A stretch of 64,000 nt of DNA, taken from Actinomyces ruminicola (GTDB lineage Bacteria; Actinomycetota; Actinomycetes; Actinomycetales; Actinomycetaceae). How positions within the stretch are numbered: position 1 is the stretch's first letter; each line of letters opens with the position of its first letter. Position numbers and translations under genes: made by a program. The stretch covers positions 62,001-126,000 of the forward strand of contig NZ_FNIM01000005.1 in assembly GCF_900103885.1 (NCBI RefSeq). Direction: 5' to 3'. Shown piece by piece: positions 25,310 through 33,950 of this stretch. The notes below the pieces were generated by a model, which worked only from the letters and a program-made list of their open reading frames with translations, was not told the DNA's origin and ran no database searches.

Positions 25310-26743
25310 TCACTCGGCGTCGTCGGCGCTGTCCGCGGACGGGGAGGACGCGGAGGAGCCGGAGTCGGCCGAGTCGTCGTCCGCGTCGGCCGGGGAGACG
25401 ATGACCTCGTCGGCGTCTGCGGCGGCCTGGGCCGCGGCGGCGGCGCTCAGCTCGGCGTCGAGCTCGTCGGAGCCGATGAACTCGGTCAAGTCCACAACCT
25501 CACCGTTGGAGTCCTTGACCGTCACCTGACGCAGCCCCATGGCCAGCGACTTGTTGCGGGCGATCTCGGAGACGAAGGCGGGGATCTGACCGGCCTGCTG
25601 GGCGCCCTGCATGAACTGGGCGGGCTCCATGCCGTACTGCTGGGCGGTCTGCATGAGGAACTCCAGCAGCTCGTCCTGGGTGACGGACACGTCCAGGGAC
25701 TCGGCGAGCACATCCAGGAGGATCTGGTCGCGCACGCCGGAGGTGACGTCGTCGCGGATCTCCTCGGCGTGCGGGTCGTCCTCGGCCTTGCCCTCGGCCT
25801 GCAGGTGCTGCTTGATCTCGTCGTCGACCACGGAGTCGGGCACGTCGAAGGAGACCGCCTCGCGCAGCCTCTCCAGGAGGGCGTCGCGGGCGGCGATCGC
25901 CTGGTCGCCGGTCTTGCGCTCGGTCGCCTGGCGGCGCAGGTCCTCGCGCAGCTCGTCGACGGTGTCGAACTCGGAGGCCATCTCGGCGAACTCGTCGTCG
26001 ACCTCGGGCAGCTCGCGCTCCTTGACGGCGGTGGCCGTGACGGTGACCTCGGCCTCCTCACCCGCGTGCTCACCGCCGGCGAGCTTGGTGGTGAAGGTGG
26101 CGGACTTGTCCGCCTTCAGACCCACCAGGGCGTCGTCCAGGCCCTCGAGCATGTTGCCCTTGCCGATTTCGTAGGACACGCCAGACACGGAGTCGACCTC
26201 CTCGCCGTCGATGACGGCCTTGAGGTCGATCGTGACGAAGTCCCCGGTCTTGGCGGCGCGCTTGACGGACTTCAGGGAGCCGAAGCGGGCGCGCAGGTTG
26301 TCCAGCTCGGCGTCCACGTCGGCGTCGGTGATCTCGATGGCGTCCACGGTGACGTCCAGGCTGCCGAGCTCGGGCAGGTCGAACTCGGGGCGCACGGTGA
26401 CCTCGGCGGTGAAGGCGAGCTGGCCGCCCTGGGGGCCGGTCACGTTGACGAGCTCGGTGACCTCGATGTCCGGCTGGCCCATGGGCACGCGGCCGGACTC
26501 CGTAATGGCGTCACGGTAGAAGTCGGGAAGCTTGTTGTTGACGGCCTCCTGGATGACGGAGGCGCGGCCGACGCGCTGGTCGATGATGCGGGGCGGGACG
26601 TGTCCGCGCCGGAATCCGGGGATCTGAACCTGGGAGCCGATCTCCTTGTAGGCGGCGTCGAGGCTCGGCCCCAGTTCCTCGTAGGGGACCTCCACGGTCA
26701 GCTTGATGCGCGCGGGGTCAAGGTTCTCGACGGTGCTTTTCAC
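25310..26743 (-). CDS. tig: Trigger factor, ribosome-associated chaperone
   Basis: Binds nascent chains at the ribosome exit tunnel and has prolyl isomerase activity. 477 aa. The N-terminal ribosome-binding signature is GFRRGHVPP (GFRxGxxP), followed by a PPIase domain (about 165-245) and a helical C-terminal arm. The last ~45 residues are Asp/Ser/Ala-rich, an acidic tail common in actinobacterial trigger factors. GTG start at 26743 with CGGAG about 10 nt upstream. It is separated from its usual partners clpP1-clpP2 by the ABC exporter operon and cupin gene. Confidence 0.96.
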   Translation of the reverse strand: MKSTVENLDPARIKLTVEVPYEELGPSLDAAYKEIGSQVQIPGFRRGHVPPRIIDQRVGRASVIQEAVNNKLPDFYRDAITESGRVPMGQPDIEVTELVNVTGPQGGQLAFTAEVTVRPEFDLPELGSLDVTVDAIEITDADVDAELDNLRARFGSLKSVKRAAKTGDFVTIDLKAVIDGEEVDSVSGVSYEIGKGNMLEGLDDALVGLKADKSATFTTKLAGGEHAGEEAEVTVTATAVKERELPEVDDEFAEMASEFDTVDELREDLRRQATERKTGDQAIAARDALLERLREAVSFDVPDSVVDDEIKQHLQAEGKAEDDPHAEEIRDDVTSGVRDQILLDVLAESLDVSVTQDELLEFLMQTAQQYGMEPAQFMQGAQQAGQIPAFVSEIARNKSLAMGLRQVTVKDSNGEVVDLTEFIGSDELDAELSAAAAAQAAADADEVIVSPADADDDSADSGSSASSPSADSADDAE

Positions 26744-26936
26744 GGGGTTCTGCTCCGAATGTATGAATGCGACTGGTAGGTGCGGGGCCGGGCTGGCCCT
26801 GGCAGACGCCCTGGTGCGGCGTCAATTCCGGGCCATCCTAGGGCACGGCCGCGGCCCGGTGACAAATGAGCCCACCCACAGGCGGCGGGAACTGCTCACA
26901 TTCGGCTCCCGGCGACGGCGGTAGCCGGTGCAGGCC

Positions 26937-27236
26937 TCACTGCTCCATGGCAATGGGCACGCTCCGCCCACCCACCACCTTGGCGAGTACCTGCGCCGAC
27001 ACAACGGCGGCCTGCCGCACCTGCGCCAAGGTGCGGTGATGGACGGCGCGCGCCTCGGCGTCGTCGGCACCGGTGAAGCGGACGGTCACGCGCGGCCGGC
27101 CGCGCACGACATCGACCTGGAAGGCCTCGAGCGTCGTCGAGGAGGTCACGGCGGCGCGGGCGGCGGCCTCCACGTCCCGCGGACCGTGACCGGGCAGTAG
27201 GTCGGTGACCGTGAGGATGCTGCGGTAGGAGGGCAT
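26937..27236 (-). CDS. Small hypothetical protein
   Basis: 99 aa, family not recognised. The N-terminus MPSYRSILTVTDLLPGHGPRDVE is followed by an alternating basic/hydrophobic segment (LEAFQVDVVRGRPRVTVRFTG) and a helical C-terminal half. Strong codon-phase GC bias supports coding. No signal peptide or membrane segment. It lies alone between the permease gene and tig, so context gives no clue. Confidence 0.6.
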   Translation of the reverse strand: MPSYRSILTVTDLLPGHGPRDVEAAARAAVTSSTTLEAFQVDVVRGRPRVTVRFTGADDAEARAVHHRTLAQVRQAAVVSAQVLAKVVGGRSVPIAMEQ

Positions 27237-27295
27237 GGCGGCAGCCTACGGCGCGCGCAGGACGCCGCCGTTGCATACGCGTGTCGGCCTCCGGC

Positions 27296-28798
27296 TCAGG
27301 CCTTCACCCAGCCGCGGTGCAGGGCCAGGGCGTGGCCGGCGTAGCACAGGGCCACGAAGGGCACGGTCCAGTACAGGGCGGAGCGCTGGGAGGAGTCGAA
27401 GACGATCAGAATGCAGGAGGCGGCCGAGCCGATGAAGGCGGCGATGGGGACCAGGGGGTAGCCGGGGGTGCGGTAGCCGAGTTCGGCGGCGTCGTGCCCG
27501 GCGGCCAGCCAGCGGCGCCGGAAGAGGAATTGGCAGGCGGCGATCGCCATCCAGACGATCACCACCGCCAGCCCGGAGATGGACACCAGCACCAGGTAGA
27601 CGGTGTCCGCGGCAACCACGGAGCTGAGCAGGGCGAGCAGCCCGCCCACCATGGACAGGGCCAGCGCCACCACCGGCACGCCCCGCATGTTGGTGTGGGC
27701 GACGATCCTCGGGATCGTCCCCTCGTTGGCCAGGGACCACAGCATGCGGGTGGAGGCGAACAGCCCGGAGTTGGCGGCCGAGAGTATCGCGGTGACCACC
27801 ACCACGTTCATGATGTCGCCCGCGTGGGGCACGCCGATCATGTCCAGCACGGTGACGAAGGGCGAGGCGCTCACCCCCGCCTCCTGCCAGGGGATCAGAG
27901 CGGCCATGACCACGATCGAGCCGATGAAGAACACCGTCAGCCGCACCAGGGTGGTGCGGATGGCGCGCGGGATGTTGCGACCGGGGTCGGCGGTCTCCCC
28001 CGCGGCCACGCCGATCAGCTCGGTGCCGGAGAAGGCGAAGTTGACCGTGAGCATGGTGGTCAGAACCGCCCCGAGGCCCCTCGGGAAGATGCCGTCACGG
28101 GTGAGGCCTCCCAGTCCCGGGGCGGGCGAGCCGTCGATCATGGGGATGAGGCCGACGATGGCCAAGGTGCCGAGCACGATGAAGGCGATGATGGCGAATA
28201 CCTTCACCCCCGCCAGCCAGGACTCGGCCTCGGCGAATACCCGCACGGAGAACACGTTGGAGGCGAATACGACCACGATGAAGATGGCCGCCCACATCCA
28301 CACCGGCGTGGTGGGGAACCAGTGGCGCATGATGGCGCCGGCGGCGGTGAACTCCGAGCCGAGCGCGATGGTCCAGGTCAGCCAGTACAGCACCGCCACC
28401 ACGAATCCGGTGCCGGGGCCGATCAGCTCCTTGGCGTACACGTGGAAGGCGCCGGTCCAGGGCATGGCCACACTCAGCTCCCCCAGGCAGAGCATGACCA
28501 GGTAGACCAGGAGCGCGCCGATGGCGTAGGCGAGCACGGTCCCCAGCGGGCCGGCCTGGCTGATGGTGTAGCCAGAGGAGAGGAACAGGCCGGTGCCGAT
28601 CACCCCGCCGAAGGAGATCATGGTCAGGTGGCGGGAGCTCATCTTGCGCTGGAGGCGGTCGTGCCTGTCGGCAGCAGGGTCATCGCCGGGCACGGATGAC
28701 CGTCCCGCCGGCGACGGCGAGGCGGCGGGGCTGGACCCGGCGCGGGCAGTTGGCTCGGGCGACGCGGATGCGGTCGCGTCCTCGTGGTTGAGTTCCAT
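27296..28798 (-). CDS. mmuP: Amino-acid permease, probable S-methylmethionine transporter
   Basis: 500-aa APC/AAT-family permease with 12 membrane segments after a ~55-residue Pro/Ser-rich cytosolic N-terminus. The substrate-site signature [14 protein letters not shown] is in helix 1, and the conserved Glu stretch in helix 3 is [17 protein letters not shown]. It is divergent from mmuM by 99 nt; in E. coli mmuP-mmuM import and use S-methylmethionine, so the substrate is inferred from that neighbour. Another cationic or neutral amino acid is possible. Confidence 0.72.
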   Translation of the reverse strand: MELNHEDATASASPEPTARAGSSPAASPSPAGRSSVPGDDPAADRHDRLQRKMSSRHLTMISFGGVIGTGLFLSSGYTISQAGPLGTVLAYAIGALLVYLVMLCLGELSVAMPWTGAFHVYAKELIGPGTGFVVAVLYWLTWTIALGSEFTAAGAIMRHWFPTTPVWMWAAIFIVVVFASNVFSVRVFAEAESWLAGVKVFAIIAFIVLGTLAIVGLIPMIDGSPAPGLGGLTRDGIFPRGLGAVLTTMLTVNFAFSGTELIGVAAGETADPGRNIPRAIRTTLVRLTVFFIGSIVVMAALIPWQEAGVSASPFVTVLDMIGVPHAGDIMNVVVVTAILSAANSGLFASTRMLWSLANEGTIPRIVAHTNMRGVPVVALALSMVGGLLALLSSVVAADTVYLVLVSISGLAVVIVWMAIAACQFLFRRRWLAAGHDAAELGYRTPGYPLVPIAAFIGSAASCILIVFDSSQRSALYWTVPFVALCYAGHALALHRGWVKA

Positions 28799-28897
28799 GA
28801 GATTCCTGGAGGTGCGTCCGGCCTATCCGGTTAGGGTTGGCTGCACCGTCAAAGGCCGGCGGGTGACAGTAGGGAACGGGAGCGGGAAGGAGCCGAC

Positions 28898-29824
28898 GTG
28901 AGCGATGCACTGGCGCGCCTGCTGGCGCAGCGAGGCACGATCGTCCTCGACGGCGCAATGGCGACCGAGCTGGAGAAGCGGGGCGTGGACACCTCCGGCC
29001 CCCTGTGGTCCGCGCTGGCAATGCGGGACGCGCCGGGGGCGATCGCGGAGGTGCACCGCAGCTTCTTCGAGGCCGGTGCCGATGTGGCCACGACGAACAC
29101 CTATCAGGCGAATCTAGACGCCTACCGGCGCGCGGGCCTGAGCGGCCCGGATGCTGAGAACTTGGTGCGCCAGGCGGTGCGGCTGGCCCGTCGGGCCCGC
29201 GACGAGCACGAGGCGGCAACCGGGCGGCGCGGCCTGGTGGCGGGGTCGGTGGGCCCGTACGGCGCCTACCTGGCCGACGGCTCCGAGTACACCGGCGCCT
29301 ACACGCTGTCTGAGGCGGGCTTCCGCGACTTCCACCGCCCGCGGCTGCGGCTGCTGGTCGAGGCGGGCGTGGACGTGCTGGCACTGGAGACCATGCCGCA
29401 GGGGCCGGAGCTGCGCGCGCTGCTGGGGCTGCTGGCGGACCAGGCGCCGGGGGTGCCCGCGTGGCTGTCGCTGTCGGTGCGCGATGACGGCGGGGCGCTG
29501 CGCGATGGCACGCCGCTGGAGGACGTCGCCGCCTGGGCGCAGGCCTGCCCGCAGGTGCGGCTGCTGGGGGCGAACTGCACCGGGGTGGAGTCGGCGACAA
29601 CGGCGCTGGGGCGGCTCGCCGAGGCCACCAGCCTGCCGCTGATCGTCTACCCGAACTCCGGCGAGGACTACGACGCCGACACCAAGACCTGGTCCGGAGA
29701 CGGCAACGACGAGGGCCTGCTGGCCGCTGCGCTGCCGGCCTGGAAGGAGCTGGGGGTGCGCGCCGCGGGCGGCTGCTGCCGCACCACCCCGGCGCAGATT
29801 CGCGCACTGGCGGCCGCGGTGTGA
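28898..29824 (+). CDS. mmuM: Homocysteine S-methyltransferase
   Basis: Transfers a methyl group from S-methylmethionine (or SAM) to homocysteine, making methionine. 308 aa. Zinc ligands C227 (GANC) and C293/C294 (GGCC) are intact. The N-terminal LDGAMATELEKRG and SVGPYGAYLADGSEYTG are family blocks, with no MetH cobalamin domain. The GTG at 28898 has GGGAAGGAG about 7 nt upstream. No SAM riboswitch is evident in the gap shared with the divergent permease. Confidence 0.95.
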   Translation: MSDALARLLAQRGTIVLDGAMATELEKRGVDTSGPLWSALAMRDAPGAIAEVHRSFFEAGADVATTNTYQANLDAYRRAGLSGPDAENLVRQAVRLARRARDEHEAATGRRGLVAGSVGPYGAYLADGSEYTGAYTLSEAGFRDFHRPRLRLLVEAGVDVLALETMPQGPELRALLGLLADQAPGVPAWLSLSVRDDGGALRDGTPLEDVAAWAQACPQVRLLGANCTGVESATTALGRLAEATSLPLIVYPNSGEDYDADTKTWSGDGNDEGLLAAALPAWKELGVRAAGGCCRTTPAQIRALAAAV

Positions 29825-30383
29825 GAGCCCGCGGCCACGGTGAGGGTCCCAGGCCGTCCACGGGGTCCGGCAGGCACCTCCCCCCACTTCTTCTTCGTGA
29901 GACCGACACGAGTGACACGCTGAACCCGACCGGAGCCGCTGTCGAGGTCCTTCTCAGTGAGGCGATGCGACGCCTGTCGGTTCCGTGAATCAGCTCCACC
30001 GAACGTGGCTGCACACCGGAGTTGTCAGAACAAAAACTCCTGACTTTGGTTTTTCATTGAAATGACGCGGAATCACTGGATCGGCGGAAAAGCAGTGAAG
30101 GTGCTCCCGTGTGCGACGAGGCCCCCGTCGCACACGGGAGGCCTGCCACTGTATCGAACCCGATCGCCGAAACCGCACAATCACGCGGATTCTAAGACTT
30201 AAGCGGCGTCTTGAGTGTGCAACTAAGGCAGAGCTTCCAACCGCGACCAGCTCTGAGCGCGGAGGCCAAGCACTTTTCGAGGAGGCCTGCGGGTGTCCTC
30301 GTCGTCGGGGTATTCGGCCTGGCGGCCTGGTTGCCCCTTCCTCCTCAAAGGTCTCATGAGCAAGCTCATGGACCTTCTCGTCG
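29825..30383. other. Gene-free region with a long hairpin and a tRNA-end direct repeat
   Basis: 559 nt with no convincing gene, and clearly more AT-rich than the flanks. A perfect 15-bp stem (30104-30118 with 30126-30140, 7-nt loop) is enclosed by a weaker outer CAGTG/CACTG pairing. A 14-bp direct repeat (30298-30311 and 30377-30390) includes the 3' end of the tRNA-Pro gene. A short CATGAG/CTCATG hairpin at 30355-30370 may terminate the tRNA transcript. Apparent ORFs here begin inside the tRNA and are spurious. Confidence 0.6.
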
Positions 30384-30457
30384 TCGGGGTGGCGGGATTT
30401 GAACCCACGATCTCCTGCACCCAAAGCAGGCGCGCTACCAAGCTGCGCCACACCCCG
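30384..30457 (-). tRNA. tRNA-Pro (anticodon UGG)
   Basis: 74 nt. The acceptor stem CGGGGTG/CACCCCG pairs 30451-30457 with 30385-30391. The anticodon loop is CTTTGGG with anticodon TGG, and the T arm has GTTCAAATC. The discriminator base is A and CCA is not encoded. Confidence 0.95.
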
Positions 30458-30508
30458 CGTAAACGATCGCGACCGCCACCGATATTCGGGACGGCCGCGC
30501 GTTCACCG

Positions 30509-30579
30509 AGCGGGTGACGGGAATCGAACCCGCACCATCTGCTTGGAAGGCAGAGGCTCTACCATTGAGCTACACCCGC
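30509..30579 (-). tRNA. tRNA-Gly (anticodon UCC)
   Basis: 71 nt. The acceptor stem GCGGGTG/CACCCGC pairs 30573-30579 with 30510-30516. The anticodon stem TCTGC/GCAGA encloses loop CTTCCAA (TCC), and the T loop is TTCGATT. CCA is not encoded. It is co-oriented with tRNA-Pro and rpmF, so all three could share a transcript. Confidence 0.95.
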
Positions 30580-30645
30580 GTGGGACGGGCCCGGGCCCGC
30601 CGCTGCTGCCGGTTCGTCACCGGCATCGCCGGGACGTCAGCGGCT

Positions 30646-30810
30646 TCAGTCCTCGAGGAGGCCGGTCCGGTAGGCCTTCGACAGCCGACCAGGCACCGCG
30701 ATCTTGCGGCCGCCGACGCGAACCGTCTGGAGCTCGGGCAGCTTGGCCTTCCACTGAGAACGACGATTGCGGGTGTTGCTGCGGGACATCTTCCGCTTCG
30801 GTACTGCCAT
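30646..30810 (-). CDS. rpmF: 50S ribosomal protein L32, cysteine-free form
   Basis: 54 aa. The N-terminal [20 protein letters not shown] is the L32 signature. There is no CxxC zinc ribbon; the C-terminal part is [21 protein letters not shown], as in the zinc-independent 'C-minus' L32 of mycobacteria. In bacteria that hold both forms, the C-minus copy is often zinc-starvation (Zur) controlled; whether a second copy exists cannot be told here. ATG at 30810 with AGAGGAG 8 nt upstream. Confidence 0.95.
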   Translation of the reverse strand: MAVPKRKMSRSNTRNRRSQWKAKLPELQTVRVGGRKIAVPGRLSKAYRTGLLED

Positions 30811-30997
30811 GAGCCCGCTCCTCTCAAACTCGTGGGGCCACCCGGTCACGAGCAGCCCGAAGGATAGTTGACCAGGGGTCACCTTAGCGGTTCGACCGGA
30901 GCCCATTCCAGCCCGGCGCCCTCACCGGCCGTGTGAGATCAGTCCCGTCCCCCCTGAAAACAGTGCCGTACCAGCATCCGCCGCTATACATGAGGAC

Positions 30998-31693
30998 ATG
31001 ACCGCGCACTCCCCCACCGACGCCGCACCCGCTGCCGTGGTCACGCTGGCACGAGGAGAGCAGCCGGAGACCGATCTAGAGGTCAAGCGCTCCCACTTCC
31101 TGGGGCGGGCGGCCCGCACCGACGACGAGGCCGCCGCCCGTGCCTTCATCGCCTCCGTCCGCACCCGGCACCCGGAGGCGCGCCACCACTGCACCGCCTT
31201 CACCGTCTCCGTGCCCGGGGCGCAGCCCATCGAACGCTCCAGCGACGACGGCGAGCCCTCCGGCACCGCCGGCGGGCCCATGCTGGATGTGCTGCGCGGT
31301 ACCGGCCTGACCAATACCACCGTCGTCGTCACCCGCTACTTCGGCGGAACCCTGCTGGGCACGGGTGGCCTGGCCCGGGCCTACTCGCAGGCCGCCGCCC
31401 AGGCCCTGGCAGCCGCCTCCCGGGTCCGTCTGGACACCCGTCACCTGTGGCGGGTGCGGGTGCCCGTGACCGAGGCCGGCAGGCTGGAGGCGCAGCTGCG
31501 CGGCCGCGGCCCGGGGGGAATCGGGGTGGAGGGGACGGCGTGGGCGGCGACCCACGCGGTCCTCACGCTGTCCACGCCCTCGGCCGACGCCGAGGCGCTG
31601 AGCGAGCAACTGGCGGCACTGACCGGGGGTGCTGCTGTCGCCGAGCCCGCTGGCAGCAGCGTCATCGAGACCGCCCTCGCACCCGCACAATGA
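30998..31693 (+). CDS. YigZ/IMPACT family protein (UPF0029)
   Basis: 231 aa. N-terminal IMPACT domain: KRSHFLGRA, the SSDDGEPSGTAGGPMLDVL block and VTRYFGGTLLGTGGLARAYS, all diagnostic. The C-terminal ferredoxin-like domain is shorter. Family members are linked to translation control, but the bacterial role is unclear. The ATG at 30998 lies 7 nt after TATACA (30985-30990), consistent with leaderless translation. A GAGGA directly beside the ATG is too close to serve as a ribosome-binding site. Confidence 0.92.
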   Translation: MTAHSPTDAAPAAVVTLARGEQPETDLEVKRSHFLGRAARTDDEAAARAFIASVRTRHPEARHHCTAFTVSVPGAQPIERSSDDGEPSGTAGGPMLDVLRGTGLTNTTVVVTRYFGGTLLGTGGLARAYSQAAAQALAAASRVRLDTRHLWRVRVPVTEAGRLEAQLRGRGPGGIGVEGTAWAATHAVLTLSTPSADAEALSEQLAALTGGAAVAEPAGSSVIETALAPAQ

Positions 31694-31717
31694 AACGCAC
31701 CTCACCATGCGGAACAT

Positions 31718-31748
31718 TTGACATCGGCGCCGGCGCACGCGCTAGGGT
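31718..31748 (+). promoter_or_regulatory. Promoter for the cysteine leader and cysK
   Basis: Perfect TTGACA (31718-31723), a 19-nt spacer, then TAGGGT (31743-31748), about 80 nt ahead of the leader-peptide ATG. The spacer is 1-2 nt longer than ideal. Confidence 0.6.
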
Positions 31749-31828
31749 CTTGCCCGAGGAGGGCCTGCGCACTGTACGCCGACGGGACTCCGCAGCCTTC
31801 AGCAGCACCAGTACCGAGGAGGACCCCC

Positions 31829-31885
31829 ATGACGGCCATGAGCGTCATGCGCGTGATGTCCCCCTGCTGCTGCCAGTGTCGATAG
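31829..31885 (+). CDS. Cysteine-rich leader peptide upstream of cysK
   Basis: 18-aa ORF, MTAMSVMRVMSPCCCQCR. It has four Cys in the last six residues (TGC TGC TGC CAG TGT) and four Met. An excellent GAGGAGG lies 6 nt upstream of the ATG, in a gap that otherwise has no gene. It is 182 nt upstream of cysK and followed by two short hairpins. This is the layout of a cysteine-sensing attenuator: ribosome stalling at Cys codons when Cys-tRNA is scarce would change downstream RNA folding. Polycysteine leader ORFs with this role are known in mycobacteria, although those described there are leaderless. Confidence 0.75.
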   Translation: MTAMSVMRVMSPCCCQCR

Positions 31886-31905
31886 AGCGCCTGGCCACGA
31901 CACTG

Positions 31906-31944
31906 TGCGCGCGCCGCAGCGCGCATGCCCGGCGCTCAGGGCAT
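31906..31944 (+). promoter_or_regulatory. Overlapping hairpins after the cysteine leader (possible attenuator)
   Basis: Hairpin A pairs 31906-31912 with 31919-31925 (TGCGCGC/GCGCGCA). Hairpin B pairs 31925-31930 with 31939-31944 (ATGCCC/GGGCAT). They share base 31925 and are close enough to compete sterically. They begin 21 nt after the leader stop. No U-run follows, so Rho or occlusion of translation may be involved. The regulatory role is inferred from position. Confidence 0.45.
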
Positions 31945-32067
31945 TGCTAACGCCCCTCCCCTTCGACCCCTCAAGCACTCAAGCGCCCTTCAGGTTCTGG
32001 AGCTACACATCACTCCCACCGACCCGGCGCATCTGCTCCGCACCTTCACAAGACTTAAGGAACTGCA

Positions 32068-32997
32068 ATGTCATACGCCGCCAACATCACCGAACTCGTC
32101 GGCTCCACTCCCCTGGTCCGCATCAATCGCGTCACCGACGGCGCCCCCGCTACCGTCCTGGCCAAGGTCGAGGCCTTCGAGCCCGCCGGCAGCGTCAAGG
32201 ACCGCATCGCCCTTTCGATCGTCCGGGCGGCCGAGGCCTCCGGCGCGCTCAAGCCGGGCGGCACCATCATCGAGGCGACCTCCGGCAACACCGGCGTCGG
32301 CCTGGCCATGGTCGGCGCCGCGCTCGGCTACCGGGTGGTCATCACCATGCCCGAGACCATGTCCAAGGAGCGCCGCGCCATTATGCGGGCCTTCGGCGCC
32401 GACCTGGTCCTCACCACCGAGGGCGGCGTCGCGGGCGCGGTCAAGCGCGCGGAGGAGATTCAGGCCGTCACCCCCAACTCCGTGCTCGCCTCCCAGTTCA
32501 CCAACCCCGCCAACCCGCAGATCCACCGCGAGACCACCGCGCAGGAGATTCTGGCGGCGACCGACTCCCAGGTCGACGCCTTCGTCGCCGGCATCGGCAC
32601 CGGCGGCACCCTGACCGGCGTGGGGCAGGTCCTGCGCGCGCAGGTACCCGGCGTGAAGATCTTCGGCGTCGAGCCCGCCGAGTCCCCGCTGCTCAGCGAG
32701 GGCAAGGCCGCACCGCACAAGATCCAGGGCATCGGCCCCAACGTGATCCCCGAAGTGCTGGACCAGTCCATCTGGGACGAGCTGCTTCATATCGAGTCCG
32801 ACACGGCACTGACCTACGCGCGCCGCGCCGCCGCCGAGGAGGGCCTGCTGGTGGGCATCTCCTCCGGTGCGGCCCTGGCCGCCGCCGCGCAGATCGCGCA
32901 GCGCCCGGAGTTCGCGGGCAAGACGATCGTCACGCTGCTGCCGGACACCGGCGAGCGCTACCTGTCGACCGCGCTGTACGCCGAGTACCTGGACTAG
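32068..32997 (+). CDS. cysK: Cysteine synthase A (O-acetylserine sulfhydrylase)
   Basis: PLP enzyme that makes cysteine from O-acetylserine and sulfide. 309 aa. The PLP Lys is K44 in GSVKDRIA. The substrate-binding loop is TSGNTG at 71-76, and the PLP phosphate loop is GIGTGGTLTG. ATG at 32068 with AAGGA 6 nt upstream. cysE follows after a 245-nt gap that contains a hairpin. The long leader region with the Cys-rich ORF suggests control by cysteine supply. Confidence 0.97.
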   Translation: MSYAANITELVGSTPLVRINRVTDGAPATVLAKVEAFEPAGSVKDRIALSIVRAAEASGALKPGGTIIEATSGNTGVGLAMVGAALGYRVVITMPETMSKERRAIMRAFGADLVLTTEGGVAGAVKRAEEIQAVTPNSVLASQFTNPANPQIHRETTAQEILAATDSQVDAFVAGIGTGGTLTGVGQVLRAQVPGVKIFGVEPAESPLLSEGKAAPHKIQGIGPNVIPEVLDQSIWDELLHIESDTALTYARRAAAEEGLLVGISSGAALAAAAQIAQRPEFAGKTIVTLLPDTGERYLSTALYAEYLD

Positions 32998-33088
32998 CCG
33001 CCGACCACCGGCGGCCCCGCCGAACCGCGGCCGCCCGCACCCGCATTCGGTCATATCCCACAGCGGATTCGGACACGCTCCGGCGTCG

Positions 33089-33121
33089 GTGGTGGTATCC
33101 CGGGAACAGGGATGCCACCAC
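33089..33121 (+). terminator. Hairpin between cysK and cysE
   Basis: 13-bp stem with one G-T pair (33089-33101 with 33109-33121) and a 7-nt loop, 92 nt after the cysK stop. It is probably a terminator or partial attenuator between the two cysteine genes. Confidence 0.65.
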
Positions 33122-33242
33122 TGGCGTTGCCCGTGCGGGTCATCGCAGGTCAGGCGCTGTTCACAGCGCCGCCCGCGTACTCCATCCCTGATTTCCCTGT
33201 CAGTTGTCAGACCTGCCGTCAGGCCCTTGCCAGAGGAGCACC

Positions 33243-33818
33243 ATGCATAAGCCCAGTCGGTCGTTCATTGATCTCGCCAAGGAGGATCTGGCGACCGCCC
33301 GACGCCGAGACCCGGCGGCGCGCTCAAACCTCGAGGTGGCGCTGCTGTACCCGGGCGTCCACGCCCTGTGGGCGCACCGCGCGGCACACCACCTCTGGCT
33401 CCGGGGCCGCTACTTCGCGGCTCGCGCCCTGTCGCAGGCGGCCCGCGCCGCCACCGGCATTGAGATCCACCCCGCCGCCAAGATCGGCGAGCGCTTCTTC
33501 ATCGACCACGGCATGGGGGTGGTGATCGGGGAGACGGCCGAGGTCGGCGACGACGTGCTCATGTTCCACGGCGTCACGCTCGGCGGGGTGTCCATGAACC
33601 CCGGCAAGCGCCACCCCACCATCGGCAACAACGTGCAGATCGGGGCCGGCGCCAAGGTGCTCGGGCCGGTGACGGTGGAGGACGGCGCCAAGATCGGTGC
33701 CAACGCCGTCCTGGTGAAGAACCTCCCCGCGGACCACGTCGGCGTCGGCGTGCCGGCACGTGCCCGTGACCCGCGCACCGACCCCGAGCTCATGCTCGAC
33801 CCGACCATCTACATCTAG
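33243..33818 (+). CDS. cysE: Serine O-acetyltransferase
   Basis: Makes O-acetylserine, the substrate of CysK. 191 aa, the short form without the long N-terminal helical domain. Left-handed beta-helix hexapeptide repeats span about 75-175 ([33 protein letters not shown]). Catalytic His in [13 protein letters not shown] and the [15 protein letters not shown] loop are typical. ATG at 33243 with AGAGGAG 5 nt upstream; an upstream in-frame ATG at 33204 lacks a ribosome-binding site. The C-terminal end TIYI fits the Ile-terminated tail that docks into CysK. Confidence 0.96.
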   Translation: MHKPSRSFIDLAKEDLATARRRDPAARSNLEVALLYPGVHALWAHRAAHHLWLRGRYFAARALSQAARAATGIEIHPAAKIGERFFIDHGMGVVIGETAEVGDDVLMFHGVTLGGVSMNPGKRHPTIGNNVQIGAGAKVLGPVTVEDGAKIGANAVLVKNLPADHVGVGVPARARDPRTDPELMLDPTIYI

Positions 33819-33860
33819 TCGCCTCCTACCGTGTCCGGCCGGCTCCGGCCAGAGTCAGCC

Positions 33861-33908
33861 CGCCGCCCCCTGTGCCCTGGAGCTCGACTCCGGAGCCCGG
33901 GGGCGGCG
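33861..33908. terminator. Candidate bidirectional terminator between cysE and nei
   Basis: 10-bp outer stem (33861-33870 with 33899-33908) enclosing a smaller inner hairpin, in the 132-nt gap between convergent stops. GC-rich with no U-run. Confidence 0.5.
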
Positions 33909-33950
33909 TTCACGTGCGGCCTGCAAACGTGGTGGCGGCAGCGGGCGCGG

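Noticed and set aside
27281-28699. 472-codon plus-strand ORF opposite the permease
   Set aside because: His/Gly-rich antisense frame of the amino-acid permease gene.
29990-30451. Minus-strand ORF beginning inside tRNA-Pro (MAQLGSAPALGAGDRG)
   Set aside because: This is the well-known artefact of translating a tRNA gene and its flank.
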